Source: Candidatus Blochmannia vicinus
GTDB lineage: Bacteria; Pseudomonadota; Gammaproteobacteria; Enterobacterales; Enterobacteriaceae
Length of the DNA: 64,000 nt
Direction: 5' to 3'
NCBI GenBank assembly: GCA_030020825.1
Contig: CP125213.1
Location: 496,001 to 560,000 of the forward strand
Below are positions 26,263 to 35,791 of the stretch, piece by piece. The position numbers and the translations under genes are program-made. The notes beneath the pieces were generated by a model. The model worked only from the letters and a program-made list of their open reading frames with translations. It did not search any database and was not told the DNA's origin. Position 1 is the first letter of the stretch; the number at the start of each line of letters is the position of its first letter.

Positions 26263-27623
26263 AAAGTTGACCTATATTTAACTATATTTAAATTATTTAA
26301 TTTCATTTCAATTACCTCTGTGAAATAATCAAGATGAATATTAAATTTAGAGCATACATATATTGCTATTTTATTCCTATAAGATCTATCATATAATGTA
26401 GATATATAAAATTTTTTCTAAAATTAACATAATATTTTAAAAATTATTTTCACTTCAACAACCATTTATTATACTAAAATTATATATCCGAACAATTATT
26501 TAACGTTGCTACGTTTATATAAATACCCTACATATACAAGATTTCTTATTTATAAAACCATACATAATTCAATATATGAATTATATATATGTTATTTATT
26601 CATACTGATATTCCTAATCATATATACACAAATTCATGAATTAATCTACAGTATCAATTAGATGATTAAATTAAAGTTATTATAATGATTAATATTATTA
26701 TGAAAACATATTTAGTAATAACTTAAATTTAGGTATTCAATTATAATTTTTTATAAATTTTGTTACTACAACAGGTCTTATATTACTATTTTACCTAATT
26801 AAATTTTAACATAAATAAAATATATGCTTTATCCATACTAAATCATAATTGTATTCATATTCTATATATTTAATAAACTAAATTACAAATAATCTATTTA
26901 ATTTCCATCAATAACAACTATAATATGAATACAATTATGTTCTAATTTATATATTAATTTTTATATCTCTAATAAAATATTTACATGAATAATTATCTGT
27001 TGAAAACTACTATTTTTAGTACAACTAAAAATTCAATATAATTACTGTTTATTAGTTCTTACAGTTATATTATGGAATATAACATATTCTGATTTGGACA
27101 TATACCTAATATTAATGAGTCATGTATAGACATAAATATTACGTAGTAATAGCACATGTGTTAACTAAATTAATGTTAGTATACGATATTGAATAAAAAT
27201 AAGCTCTATATTTAGTTAAACATAAATATAATTATGTTTAATCAAAACAACAATCATTCTTAACTAAGAGTATATTATAAATTAATTTGTTTCTATTTCA
27301 GTACAATCCAATTTTTGTATCATATGATGATATCCCTAAAATTTGGATATATTGCGTTTAAAAACATATAAATTTTTATAAAAATGTTATTTAAAAATAA
27401 TATTTATTGATAATAGATATTTAAAAATTATTAATTTACTACATCTCTATCTTTAGACGGTATATACATATATAATTAATAGAATGAATTTTTTGATATA
27501 TATATGATTATATGTTAACATTTAATTTATTAAATTACAGAACATAGTATTTATGATTTATCGTTTTTTACAATGTTCTATCAACTATTAGAAATACAGT
27601 ATTAATTAATATGAGAATGTGTC
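26263..27623. other. 1.36-kb gene desert upstream of rpmE
   Basis: E. coli carries glpX, glpK, glpF, zapB, rraA, menA, hslU, hslV, ftsN, cytR and priA in this interval. I found no recognisable remnant. A 17-bp perfect inverted repeat lies at 26844-26860 and 26923-26939, and a 9-bp hairpin near 27218-27243 (TTAAACATA / TATGTTTAA). Confidence 0.55.
26844..26939. repeat. Perfect 17-bp inverted repeat, 62-base spacer
   Basis: CATAATTGTATTCATAT at 26844-26860 pairs exactly with ATATGAATACAATTATG at 26923-26939. No gene is nearer than about 600 bases. Confidence 0.7.
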
Positions 27624-27872
27624 ATGAAGAAAAATATTCACCCAAAATATAGTAAAATCTCTGCATATTGTTCATGTGGAAATATTGTTAATACTAAATC
27701 AACTTTAAATCGAGACTTAAATTTAGACGTTTGTAATCTATGTCATCCGTTTTATACAGGAACACAACGTATTGTAGATACACGTGGCCGTGTAAATCTT
27801 TTTAATAAACGCTTTAATATTGCTATTAACGATAATTTTTTACCTATTAATAAAAAATTGAAGAAACAATAA
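27624..27872 (+). CDS. rpmE: 50S ribosomal protein L31, zinc-binding form
   Basis: Large-subunit protein forming an intersubunit bridge. The four zinc-binding cysteines are present (YCSCGN and VCNLCHP, residues 16, 18, 37, 40). Homology covers KKNIHPKYSKISAYCSCGN and GRVNLFNKRFNI. At 82 residues it is 12 longer than E. coli L31, with a C-terminal basic extension (INKKLKKQ). Transcribed alone on the plus strand between two empty spacers. Confidence 0.95.
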   Translation: MKKNIHPKYSKISAYCSCGNIVNTKSTLNRDLNLDVCNLCHPFYTGTQRIVDTRGRVNLFNKRFNIAINDNFLPINKKLKKQ

Positions 27873-28129
27873 ATGTATACGTCCTTACATCTGTATTTAT
27901 ACGAATTATAGCGCGTGACATAACAAAATATACTACAGCGCGTAAACGTAAATCTTTAAATTTCATTACTATTACTACTACACATCATTAATATCAAAAT
28001 ACATCTACTATTTAATTATTATAAATGATAAATGTATAAAAATATTACTAGATATATAAATAATATTAGTACATTAATGATATTAATGGTATACATAAAT
28101 GATATAGATGACCAAATTAATTATTTATT

Positions 28130-29278
28130 ATGAATATTAAAAAATCTACAATCAGTGTTAGAAGTGGATTAAATATTGATGAACAACATGGATGTGTTGT
28201 TCCTCCTATCACTCTTTCAACTACTTATAACTTTTTTGGATTAAATCAACCACGCCTCTATGATTACTCACGGCGCAAAAACCCTACTCGAGATGTAGCT
28301 CAACAAACTTTATCAGATTTAGAATATGGAAAAAATGCAATTATGACAAGTAGCGGTATGTCTGCTATTTATTTAATATGCTCTGCTTTGCTTGAACCAA
28401 ATGATTTATTAATAGCACCTTATGATTGCTACGGAGGAACTTACCGACTATTAGATGCATTACACAAAAAAGGCGTATGTAAAGTATTATTTATTGACCA
28501 AAATAATACTCAAATATTACTGGAATCATTAACACATAAACCTAAATTAATTTTTATAGAAACTCCAAGTAATCCTATGCTCCGAATAGTAGATATTTAC
28601 AATATTTGTAATTTTCAAAAAAATATATTATATGTAGTAGATAATACATTCATGACTCCAGTTTTTCAAAATCCATTAATCTTAGGAGCGGACTTAGTAG
28701 TACATTCTTGCAGTAAATATCTAAATGGACATTCAGATTTAATAGCAGGAGTAGTAATATCTAAAGATCAATATATTTCCGATAAATTAGCTTGGTGGGG
28801 CAACACACTTGGGATTACCGGTAGCGCTTTTGATAGCTACCAATTATTACGCGGTATGCGTACTTTAATGCCTAGAATTTACCAACAACAAAATAATACT
28901 AAAAAAATTGTTGCTTTCTGTCAAAAACTATCTCAAATCAATACATTATACTATCCAGGGTTATCCACTCATCCTGGGCATAATATTGCTTGTAAACAAC
29001 AAAGTGGATTTGGATCGATATTTAGTTTTGAGCTAAAAGGAACTAAAAATATATTACTACAATTTTTACAATCATTGAAATTATTTACATTAGCAGAATC
29101 TTTTGGAGGAGTAGAAAGTCTAATTGCCCATCCAGCTACTATGACACACGCTGCTATGCCAGAAAACGCCCGAAAACGTGCTGGAATTAGTGATATGTTA
29201 CTTCGTGTTTCAGTAGGACTGGAAGATAGTGACGATCTTATTGCTGACTTAGAGCAAGCATTTGCGTCAATACAATAA
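28130..29278 (+). CDS. metB: Cystathionine gamma-synthase
   Basis: PLP enzyme joining O-succinylhomoserine and cysteine to cystathionine on the way to methionine. The PLP-lysine region SCSKYLNGHSD and the upstream VDNTFMTPVFQNPL are clear, as are YDYSRRKNPTRD near the N-terminus and the SLGG-like SFGGVESLIAHPATMTH. Length 382 (E. coli 386). In E. coli metB is followed by metL and preceded by divergent metJ; both are missing here, so the Met repressor no longer controls it locally, and no tandem met boxes (AGACGTCT) are visible upstream. Confidence 0.96.
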   Translation: MNIKKSTISVRSGLNIDEQHGCVVPPITLSTTYNFFGLNQPRLYDYSRRKNPTRDVAQQTLSDLEYGKNAIMTSSGMSAIYLICSALLEPNDLLIAPYDCYGGTYRLLDALHKKGVCKVLFIDQNNTQILLESLTHKPKLIFIETPSNPMLRIVDIYNICNFQKNILYVVDNTFMTPVFQNPLILGADLVVHSCSKYLNGHSDLIAGVVISKDQYISDKLAWWGNTLGITGSAFDSYQLLRGMRTLMPRIYQQQNNTKKIVAFCQKLSQINTLYYPGLSTHPGHNIACKQQSGFGSIFSFELKGTKNILLQFLQSLKLFTLAESFGGVESLIAHPATMTHAAMPENARKRAGISDMLLRVSVGLEDSDDLIADLEQAFASIQ

Positions 29279-29723
29279 AAATTCCAATATTAATACTAAT
29301 ATCATGTTTATATGTATACCCATTAATAAAATAAGATTTTTAATAAACATACAGATACACTATTATAAATTTTAGTTACTAACTAAATAATCTATAACTT
29401 AAAAAATAATACGCTTAATATATAATCATGGTGTATGATATACATCGCTAATTATTTATTAATGCACATTTAATTATGTATATCCCTAACTATCAGATGA
29501 TCTCTATAAATACAAAACTCATAACAATAATAATATTGTTTTAACTTATTAATTTAAATTAGTGCTGATTATAATAGCAGAAATCATGCTTTCATATAAC
29601 TTAAATACAAAAAATTCTTTATGAAAATGAAACTATTAAACAAAATATACAACAATACTTATTCATAATATAGCACATACGACAGATTATGCATATTATT
29701 TTATAAATCCACGAGAGGAAAAT
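29279..29723. other. Spacer metB-metF
   Basis: 445 bases in place of E. coli metL (aspartokinase II-homoserine dehydrogenase II). No fragment of metL was recognised. Confidence 0.5.
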
Positions 29724-30614
29724 ATGAGTATGTTCCATGCTGCTCAACAAGAAATATTAAATCAATATTTAGCAGAATTACAAGGCAATATTAATGTATC
29801 ATTTGAATTCTTCCCTCCACGTACCAATGAAATGAAAAAAATATTATCGAAAACTATAAAAAAATTAAGTAAACTAAATCCTATTTTTGTTTCTGTAACA
29901 TATAGTGCTAATTCTGGAACACGAGACTATACCGACAAAACAATTAACGATATAAAAAAACATACTAGATTAATAGTAGCCCCACATTTAACATGTATTA
30001 ATGAAACTCCTCAAGCATTACAAATCATTGCTCAAGAATACTGGAATAATGGCATTCATAATATTGTTGCATTAAGAGGCGATCAAATCAACAAAAATCA
30101 TCAATCATCTATGCATGCTGCAGATTTGGTATATTTACTAAAAAAAGTTGGAAATTTTGATATTTCCGTAGCTGCTTATCCAGAAGTACATCCAGAAGCA
30201 AAGAATGCACAATCAGATTTAATTAATTTGAAAAAAAAAATAGACGCTGGTGCTAATCGCGCAATCACTCAATTTTTTTTTGATGTAGAACAATATTTAA
30301 GATTTAGAGATCTTTGTGTATCTGTTGGAATCGATATAGAAATTATTCCCGGAATATTACCTATTTTCAATTTTCGTCAAGTACAAAATTTTATTACTTT
30401 TACTAAAGTTAAAATACCTCATTGGATATACGTAATTTTTCATGGATTAGATCACGACTTAAAAACACAAAAAATGCTTGGAACATTTGTAGCAATAGAC
30501 ATGATTAGAATTCTTATTAAAGAAGGAGTAAGAAATATTCACTTTTATACTCTTAACAGATCAGATTTAACATATGCAATATGTCATAGTTTAGGAATAA
30601 AAAATAAAAATTAA
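29724..30614 (+). CDS. metF: 5,10-methylenetetrahydrofolate reductase
   Basis: FAD enzyme reducing methylene-THF to methyl-THF, the methyl donor for methionine synthase. The N-terminal SFEFFPPRT holds the catalytic glutamate; VSVTYSANSG, LRGD near residue 120, and GANRAITQFFFDVE follow. Length 296 equals E. coli. Two long homopolymers lie 30 bases apart inside the gene, A10 at 30231-30240 and T9 at about 30273-30281; the frame is intact through both. GAGAGG precedes the start codon. Confidence 0.96.
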   Translation: MSMFHAAQQEILNQYLAELQGNINVSFEFFPPRTNEMKKILSKTIKKLSKLNPIFVSVTYSANSGTRDYTDKTINDIKKHTRLIVAPHLTCINETPQALQIIAQEYWNNGIHNIVALRGDQINKNHQSSMHAADLVYLLKKVGNFDISVAAYPEVHPEAKNAQSDLINLKKKIDAGANRAITQFFFDVEQYLRFRDLCVSVGIDIEIIPGILPIFNFRQVQNFITFTKVKIPHWIYVIFHGLDHDLKTQKMLGTFVAIDMIRILIKEGVRNIHFYTLNRSDLTYAICHSLGIKNKN

Positions 30615-31036
30615 CATAATATGTCTTATATATAAATAATAATTTTTATATAAATCTATTTTCTATATATACTTAAAACATATATTTTATAATTCAGTTT
30701 CTACATAAAAATACTTATTATGCTAACAAAAATTATTTATCAGAAGACAAAAATATTTATATTTATCTATATATTATATGCATAATATATAGATAAATAT
30801 ACACTAAAATATTTAACCAAATACAAATAAAACCAAAAAACGTATAATTTTAATAAAACCAACATTACTATGGATATATCATTCAATATGATATCTTTGA
30901 TCAAAAGATAGAAACTTTTTAATAAAAGGTTAACGCTCTATTATAGATAAAATTATAAACAAAATCGTAAATTAGATATACACCCAATTATACCGATTTA
31001 TATATATGACCATATCAAGCAAATATTTAATAAAAA
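30615..31036. other. Spacer metF-murI
   Basis: 422 bases joining metF to murI; the E. coli genes between them (for example katG, gldA, ppc, argECBH, oxyR, trmA, btuB) are absent here. Contains the hairpin 30758-30801. Confidence 0.5.
30758..30801. repeat. Perfect 20-bp hairpin downstream of metF
   Basis: Arms at 30758-30777 and 30782-30801 pair exactly around a 4-base loop (ATGC). It lies about 145 bases past the metF stop. It may end or protect the metF transcript, but no T-run follows. Confidence 0.7.
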
Positions 31037-31885
31037 ATGACATATTTTTGTAAAAATATATACAAACATAAACAACCAACAATCTTAATATTGGATTCTG
31101 GGGTAGGTGGTTTGTCTATTTACACCGCAATACACAAATTATTACCATACGTATGGTATTTATATTTCTTTGATAATCAAGCCTTTCCTTATGGCGAACG
31201 TTCAGAAATATTTATCACAAATCGTGTAACCTCTATAATCAAAGCTGTTCAAAAGCAACATCGATTAGATCTTGTAATTATTGCTTGTAATACTGCCAGT
31301 GTAGTTTCATTAAAAATATTAAAAAATCACTTTTTATTTCCTATTATCGGAGCGATACCTGCGATCAAATTAGCATCTAAATTAACCAGAAATGGCATCA
31401 TTGGAGTATTAGCAACACATCGTACTGTAAATCATAACTATACTCAGAGTCTTGTAAAACGTTTTGCAAATAAATATAAAGTCATGTTATTAGGCACACC
31501 TGAGTTAGTAAACTTAGCTGAATCCAAAATATATGGCGAAAAAATATCTTTATCAATACTTCGTAATATTCTCGCCCCCTGGTTAAAAATGAAACAACCT
31601 CCTGATACTATAGTACTAGGATGCACTCATTTTTCCTTACTAAAAAAAGAATTAATCGCAACGTTATCTTCAAATAGCTATTTAATAGATTCTAGACGCG
31701 CAATCGCTAAATATAGTTTACGTTTACTGCGACATAAAACCCCAACTGAAGGATCTATAAACAATTTTCATTCTGTCAGACCAAACAAAATCTATTGTTC
31801 TATGGACACTATAGCAGCTATTAAACTAAAATCTATTTTATTGACTCATTATAATTTTTTTTCTTTAGAAATATTATCAATATAA
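31037..31885 (+). CDS. murI: Glutamate racemase
   Basis: Makes D-glutamate for peptidoglycan. Both catalytic cysteines are visible (IIACNTASVVS and LGCTHFSLL), with the substrate loop ILDSGVGGLSIY and PYGERS. Length 282 (E. coli 285). The N-terminal segment before DSGVGG is shorter than in E. coli, where it contributes to activation by UDP-MurNAc-alanine. In E. coli the next feature is ribosomal operon rrnB; here only tRNA genes follow after 476 bases. Confidence 0.96.
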   Translation: MTYFCKNIYKHKQPTILILDSGVGGLSIYTAIHKLLPYVWYLYFFDNQAFPYGERSEIFITNRVTSIIKAVQKQHRLDLVIIACNTASVVSLKILKNHFLFPIIGAIPAIKLASKLTRNGIIGVLATHRTVNHNYTQSLVKRFANKYKVMLLGTPELVNLAESKIYGEKISLSILRNILAPWLKMKQPPDTIVLGCTHFSLLKKELIATLSSNSYLIDSRRAIAKYSLRLLRHKTPTEGSINNFHSVRPNKIYCSMDTIAAIKLKSILLTHYNFFSLEILSI

Positions 31886-32361
31886 ATTATAAAAAATTTG
31901 AAATTTTTTGTTATAAAATATATATATTTATTGATATATATCACATATATAGATATGTACTTATTATGCTTAACAAATATAAATATATATTCAAACACGT
32001 AATAATTATTTTTTTAATTATAAAATTAAGCATCAAATTTTGTCTGTAAATACAAATATTTCGTATACTCAAAACATCAAAACATTCGAATTTTTTATAA
32101 AAATCTATCAACTTTAAAGTAATACTGCTAAATTATTAAATTAATTTATATCAAACTACAACAAACTTTTATAAGAAATAATTATTAACTTCATTACACT
32201 AATTTTAAATTATTAATTAGTTTTAACATTAATACAATTAAAAAATTAAAAATCATTATTTTAAAAATTATCTTCATTCAGTAAAATTAAAATTTTATAA
32301 TTATATTATTTTAATTTGCATCTTTATTTTAAACTTGTTACACAGTATACTTGATAGATAT
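31886..32361. other. Spacer murI - tRNA-Ala (lost 16S position)
   Basis: 476 A+T-rich bases where a 16S rRNA gene would be expected from the E. coli map. No conserved 16S sequence, including the anti-Shine-Dalgarno end, is visible. Confidence 0.6.
32346..32351 (+). promoter_or_regulatory. Possible -10 element for tRNA-Ala cluster
   Basis: TATACT lies 10 bases before the tRNA-Ala 5' end, so a transcript would start just ahead of the tRNA. No good -35 hexamer is present at 16-18 bases, which keeps this tentative. Confidence 0.3.
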
Positions 32362-32434
32362 GGGGCTATAGCTCAACTGGGAGAGCATCTGTTTTGCACG
32401 CAGAAGGTTAGCGGTTCGATTCCGCTTAGCTCCA
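32362..32434 (+). tRNA. tRNA-Ala (TGC)
   Basis: The cloverleaf is complete: acceptor GGGGCTA with TAGCTCC (one G-T pair), D-arm AGCTC, anticodon TGC in TTTTGCACG, T-arm AGCGGTTCGATTCCGCT, discriminator A. CCA is not encoded. In enteric bacteria this tRNA lies in the 16S-23S spacer, usually beside tRNA-Ile, which is absent here. Confidence 0.95.
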
Positions 32435-32599
32435 CAATTAAGTATATAGGATGGTTTTATGTTAAATATATTTTTAACTTCAAACTATAAGGGTAATATA
32501 TCTAGTAGAACAAAAAAATTTTTGCAAAATTTTTAAATAAATATTATGTATGTTTATTTAAACGTTGGTTATGGTTATAATAGTCATTTAATTAATATC

Positions 32600-32673
32600 G
32601 GTGCGGTAGTTCAGATGGTTAGAACATCGGCCTGTCACGCCGGGGGTCACGGGTTCAAGTCCCGTCCGCACCG
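32600..32673 (+). tRNA. tRNA-Asp (GTC)
   Basis: Acceptor GGTGCGG pairs with CCGCACC; anticodon GTC in CTGTCAC; T-arm CGGGTTCAAGTCCCG; discriminator G; no encoded CCA. It closely matches E. coli aspT, which follows rrnC. Confidence 0.96.
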
Positions 32674-32698
32674 CTCCGTATTGATTATTAATAATATA

Positions 32699-32772
32699 AG
32701 GGGTGTAGTTCAAATAGGTAGAACGTCGGTCTCCAAAACCGAGTGCTAGGAGTTCAAGTCTCTTCACCCCTG
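32699..32772 (+). tRNA. tRNA-Trp (CCA)
   Basis: Acceptor AGGGGTG pairs with CACCCCT; anticodon CCA in TCTCCAAAA; T-arm AGGAGTTCAAGTCTCTT; discriminator G; no encoded CCA tail. It is 25 bases after tRNA-Asp, as aspT-trpT in E. coli. The D-loop is one base longer than in E. coli. Confidence 0.95.
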
Positions 32773-33852
32773 TAATCCATACACATTTTTAAAATAAATA
32801 ATATAAAGTTTAGTTTTTGTGTAATGTATATCACACATATTACATATGTGTGATAATCTCGTATTTTTACGTTTTTTATTATTGATATTTGTTAGAAACC
32901 ATAACTATCATCCTATATACTTATGAAGATATACGCGCTGTAAATATAAAAAATAGTTATGTAAACTGAAATCTATAAATATTTAAAAAATTAAAGTATA
33001 GTTAAAATATAAATGTCATATATTGTCCTTCTTAAAAAGGAATAAGTGCTATTAATTAAAATTGTTGATAAATATGGACGATTATATAACTGTTATTCAT
33101 AAAAAAATCATTAAGATATATACAATCTTATAATAATAAACTGAGATAAAAACTATATACTGATGATTGTTAAAAAATAATACCTATTTACACAAAACAT
33201 CACTTTTAAAAAACCGTATCTATAGCATATAAAATGCACTATATAATCAAATATGTGTTATGCCTTATTGAAAATATCCACTAAAACGAAAATATTAAAA
33301 CAAAACAGAATTTACTATTATTAACATTAAGCACATCAAATTCTTTTGTTTATTCATATAACGATAATATTTATCTATTATAAAAAATTTTTATATTTAA
33401 GAAACATGGAAATTACTGTTTTAAAAATTATTGCTAGTTTTTAACAAAACATATTATAGAATATAATATTCTTAATAATTAAATATCAACGCTAATATAA
33501 TAAAATTAATTTTCTATATAATTATTTTTATTTAAATTTAAAAAATAAATTTTATTTATAAACAACAGTATTGCACTTTAAGCCAACAATACTATTATAT
33601 TTTATAATTGCGTCGATACATAACATAAACTTATATTGATATCTCAGATGTAAATGTTATGAAGATTTCCTAAAATAAAAGATATCTTTAATATATATAC
33701 ACAATATTTATAAATATTTCAAATCTATTTAAATCTAATACAATATATAATTTCCGTATAGTTTACAATTAATTTAAAAAATAGATCACTTATTTATGAA
33801 TAACACAATTTGATTGTTATTTAATTCATACAAATCACACGAGGAAATAAAT
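32773..33852. other. 1.08-kb spacer tRNA-Trp - ilvG
   Basis: E. coli has hdfR, yifE, yifB and the ilvL leader peptide in this interval. None is recognisable: no short frame rich in Ile, Leu and Val codons precedes ilvG, and no attenuator hairpin with a T-run is seen. A short AATAACA/TGTTATT stem lies just before the ilvG binding site. Confidence 0.55.
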
Positions 33853-35496
33853 ATGAACGGAGCTCAGTGGATAATAAAAGCACTGAGAAACAAAGGTGTA
33901 GATATTATTTTCGGTTACCCAGGCGGGGCTATCATGCCCATATATGACGCATTATTTGATTCTGAAGTACAACATTTATTATGTAGACATGAACAAGGAG
34001 CGATTATAGCTGCTATAGGATATGCTAGGGCTACTGGGAAAGTTGGTGTATGCTTTGCAACTTCTGGTCCAGGCGCTACTAATCTTATCACTGGACTAGC
34101 TGATGCATTATTAGACTCTATCCCTATAGTAGCGATTACTGGACAGGTAGGATTAGAATTTATTGGTACTGACGCGTTTCAAGAAGTAGATGTATTAGGA
34201 TTATCTTTAGCTTGCACTAAACATAGCTTTTTAGTACATTCATTAAATATGATACCTGGTATTATTGATGAAGCATTTTTTATTGCTTCTAACGGAAGAC
34301 CAGGCCCAGTATTAATAGATATACCAAAAGACATTCAGCTATCTAACGAAAAAATAATACCTAAATACTATGTTAATAATAAAAAATATATTTGTGACAT
34401 CAAGGGTGATATAGAAAAAGCTCGCGTATTAATGCTTCAATCATACCGACCAATACTTTATATAGGCGGGGGAGTAGGCATGGCCCAAGCAGTAACGTCG
34501 CTACGTACATTCATTTCCAAAACAAAAATACCTACTGTAGTAACATTAAAAGGAATTGGTGCACCAGATTATACAGAAGATTGTTATTTAGGAATGTTAG
34601 GGATGCATGGTAATCAAGCAGCTAATTTATCAGTACAAAAATGTGATTTACTAATTGCAATTGGAGCTCGTTTCGATGATCGAGTAACTGGACAATTACA
34701 TACTTTTGCTCCACAAGCAAAAGTAATTCATTTAGATATTGATCCTGCAGAATTCGGTAAGCTACGTTTAGCTCATGTTTCTTTATCGGGAAATTTAAAC
34801 GATTTACTATTTGCATTAACACAATCCTTATCTATTGACGAATGGAGAATAAAAGTAAAATCTTTAAAACTAAAGTACCGTTGGTCTTATCAATCTACTG
34901 ATGACAAAATTTACGCGCCAGCCTTATTACGAGCAATTAGTGAAAATGCTCCTTGCGATACTATCGTAACTACAGATGTTGGACAACATCAAATGTGGGC
35001 TGCCCAACATATGCAATTCAATCGTCCAGAAAATTTTATTACTTCTGGAGGGCTTGGAACTATGGGATTTGGCACGCCAGCAGCTATTGGTGCTCAAATT
35101 GGCCGACCCAACCATATGGTAATATGTATTTCTGGTGATGGATCATTTATGATGAATATACAAGAACTTGCCACTATTAAACGAAAAAGCCTACCTATTA
35201 AAATTGTTTTATTAGATAATCAACGTTTAGGAATGGTTCGCCAGTGGCAACAATTATTTTTTAATAAACGTTATAGTGAAACTACATTAACAGATAATCC
35301 TAACTTTCTTGTTTTAGCTAAAGCATTTGACATTCATGGATTACGTATTACTCATCAATCTCAAATATCAAATGCAATCAATTTATTATTTATGCACACA
35401 GAAGCTTTTTTATTACATGTACTAATCGATGAATACGAAAACGTTTGGCCACTAGTTCCACCTGGTTCTTCAAATGACGCTATGTTGGAGCAGTAA
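33853..35496 (+). CDS. ilvG: Acetolactate synthase II, large subunit
   Basis: Thiamine-diphosphate enzyme making acetolactate and acetohydroxybutyrate for valine, leucine and isoleucine. The catalytic glutamate is in LLCRHEQGA; GPGATNLITGLADALLDSIP and the ThDP-binding GDGSFMMNIQELATI…LDN follow. The ATG at 33853 (547 residues, E. coli 548) matches the enteric start MNGAQW and is preceded by GAGG; a TTG 13 codons upstream is not supported. Isozyme II is not inhibited by valine. The gene is intact, unlike the frameshifted ilvG of E. coli K-12. It heads ilvGMEDA. Confidence 0.97.
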   Translation: MNGAQWIIKALRNKGVDIIFGYPGGAIMPIYDALFDSEVQHLLCRHEQGAIIAAIGYARATGKVGVCFATSGPGATNLITGLADALLDSIPIVAITGQVGLEFIGTDAFQEVDVLGLSLACTKHSFLVHSLNMIPGIIDEAFFIASNGRPGPVLIDIPKDIQLSNEKIIPKYYVNNKKYICDIKGDIEKARVLMLQSYRPILYIGGGVGMAQAVTSLRTFISKTKIPTVVTLKGIGAPDYTEDCYLGMLGMHGNQAANLSVQKCDLLIAIGARFDDRVTGQLHTFAPQAKVIHLDIDPAEFGKLRLAHVSLSGNLNDLLFALTQSLSIDEWRIKVKSLKLKYRWSYQSTDDKIYAPALLRAISENAPCDTIVTTDVGQHQMWAAQHMQFNRPENFITSGGLGTMGFGTPAAIGAQIGRPNHMVICISGDGSFMMNIQELATIKRKSLPIKIVLLDNQRLGMVRQWQQLFFNKRYSETTLTDNPNFLVLAKAFDIHGLRITHQSQISNAINLLFMHTEAFLLHVLIDEYENVWPLVPPGSSNDAMLEQ

Positions 35497-35497
35497 T

Positions 35498-35734
35498 ATG
35501 ATATGTTATTCTTTGTGTATTAAAGCTAGATTTTGCCCAGAAGTACTGGAACGTATTCTTCGGGTTATACGTCATCGTGGTTTTAAATTACATACATTAA
35601 ATATGTCGTCACATAACAAATTTGATAACAAAAAAATAAATATTTTTTTGACTGTTTCCAGTAATAGAGCAATCTGCTTACTATCTGCTCAATTAAATAA
35701 ACTAACGGATATATATCATATTGAAATTCAATAA
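35498..35734 (+). CDS. ilvM: Acetolactate synthase II, small subunit
   Basis: Regulatory/activating subunit with an ACT-like fold, required for full IlvG activity. Homology begins at MICYSLCIKARFCPEVLERI (ATG at 35498) and runs through LRVIRHRGFKLHTLNM to QLNKLTDIYHIEI. The start lies one base after the ilvG stop codon, so translation is probably coupled. At 78 residues it is slightly shorter than E. coli IlvM (87), lacking the last few residues. Confidence 0.93.
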   Translation: MICYSLCIKARFCPEVLERILRVIRHRGFKLHTLNMSSHNKFDNKKINIFLTVSSNRAICLLSAQLNKLTDIYHIEIQ

Positions 35735-35791
35735 ATTTAATCATTGTTAAATTAACATTATATTTGATTATATCACCGAGGAAGAAATCAA

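Noticed and set aside
31886..32599. Residual rRNA fragments beside tRNA-Ala
   Set aside because: No conserved 16S, 23S or 5S stretch could be seen in the flanks.
32546..32749. 67-codon plus-strand frame
   Set aside because: It runs through tRNA-Asp and into tRNA-Trp, so it is not a protein gene.
33500..33852. ilvL attenuator
   Set aside because: No short frame rich in Ile/Leu/Val codons and no terminator stem with T-run; the small stem before the ribosome-binding site is too weak.
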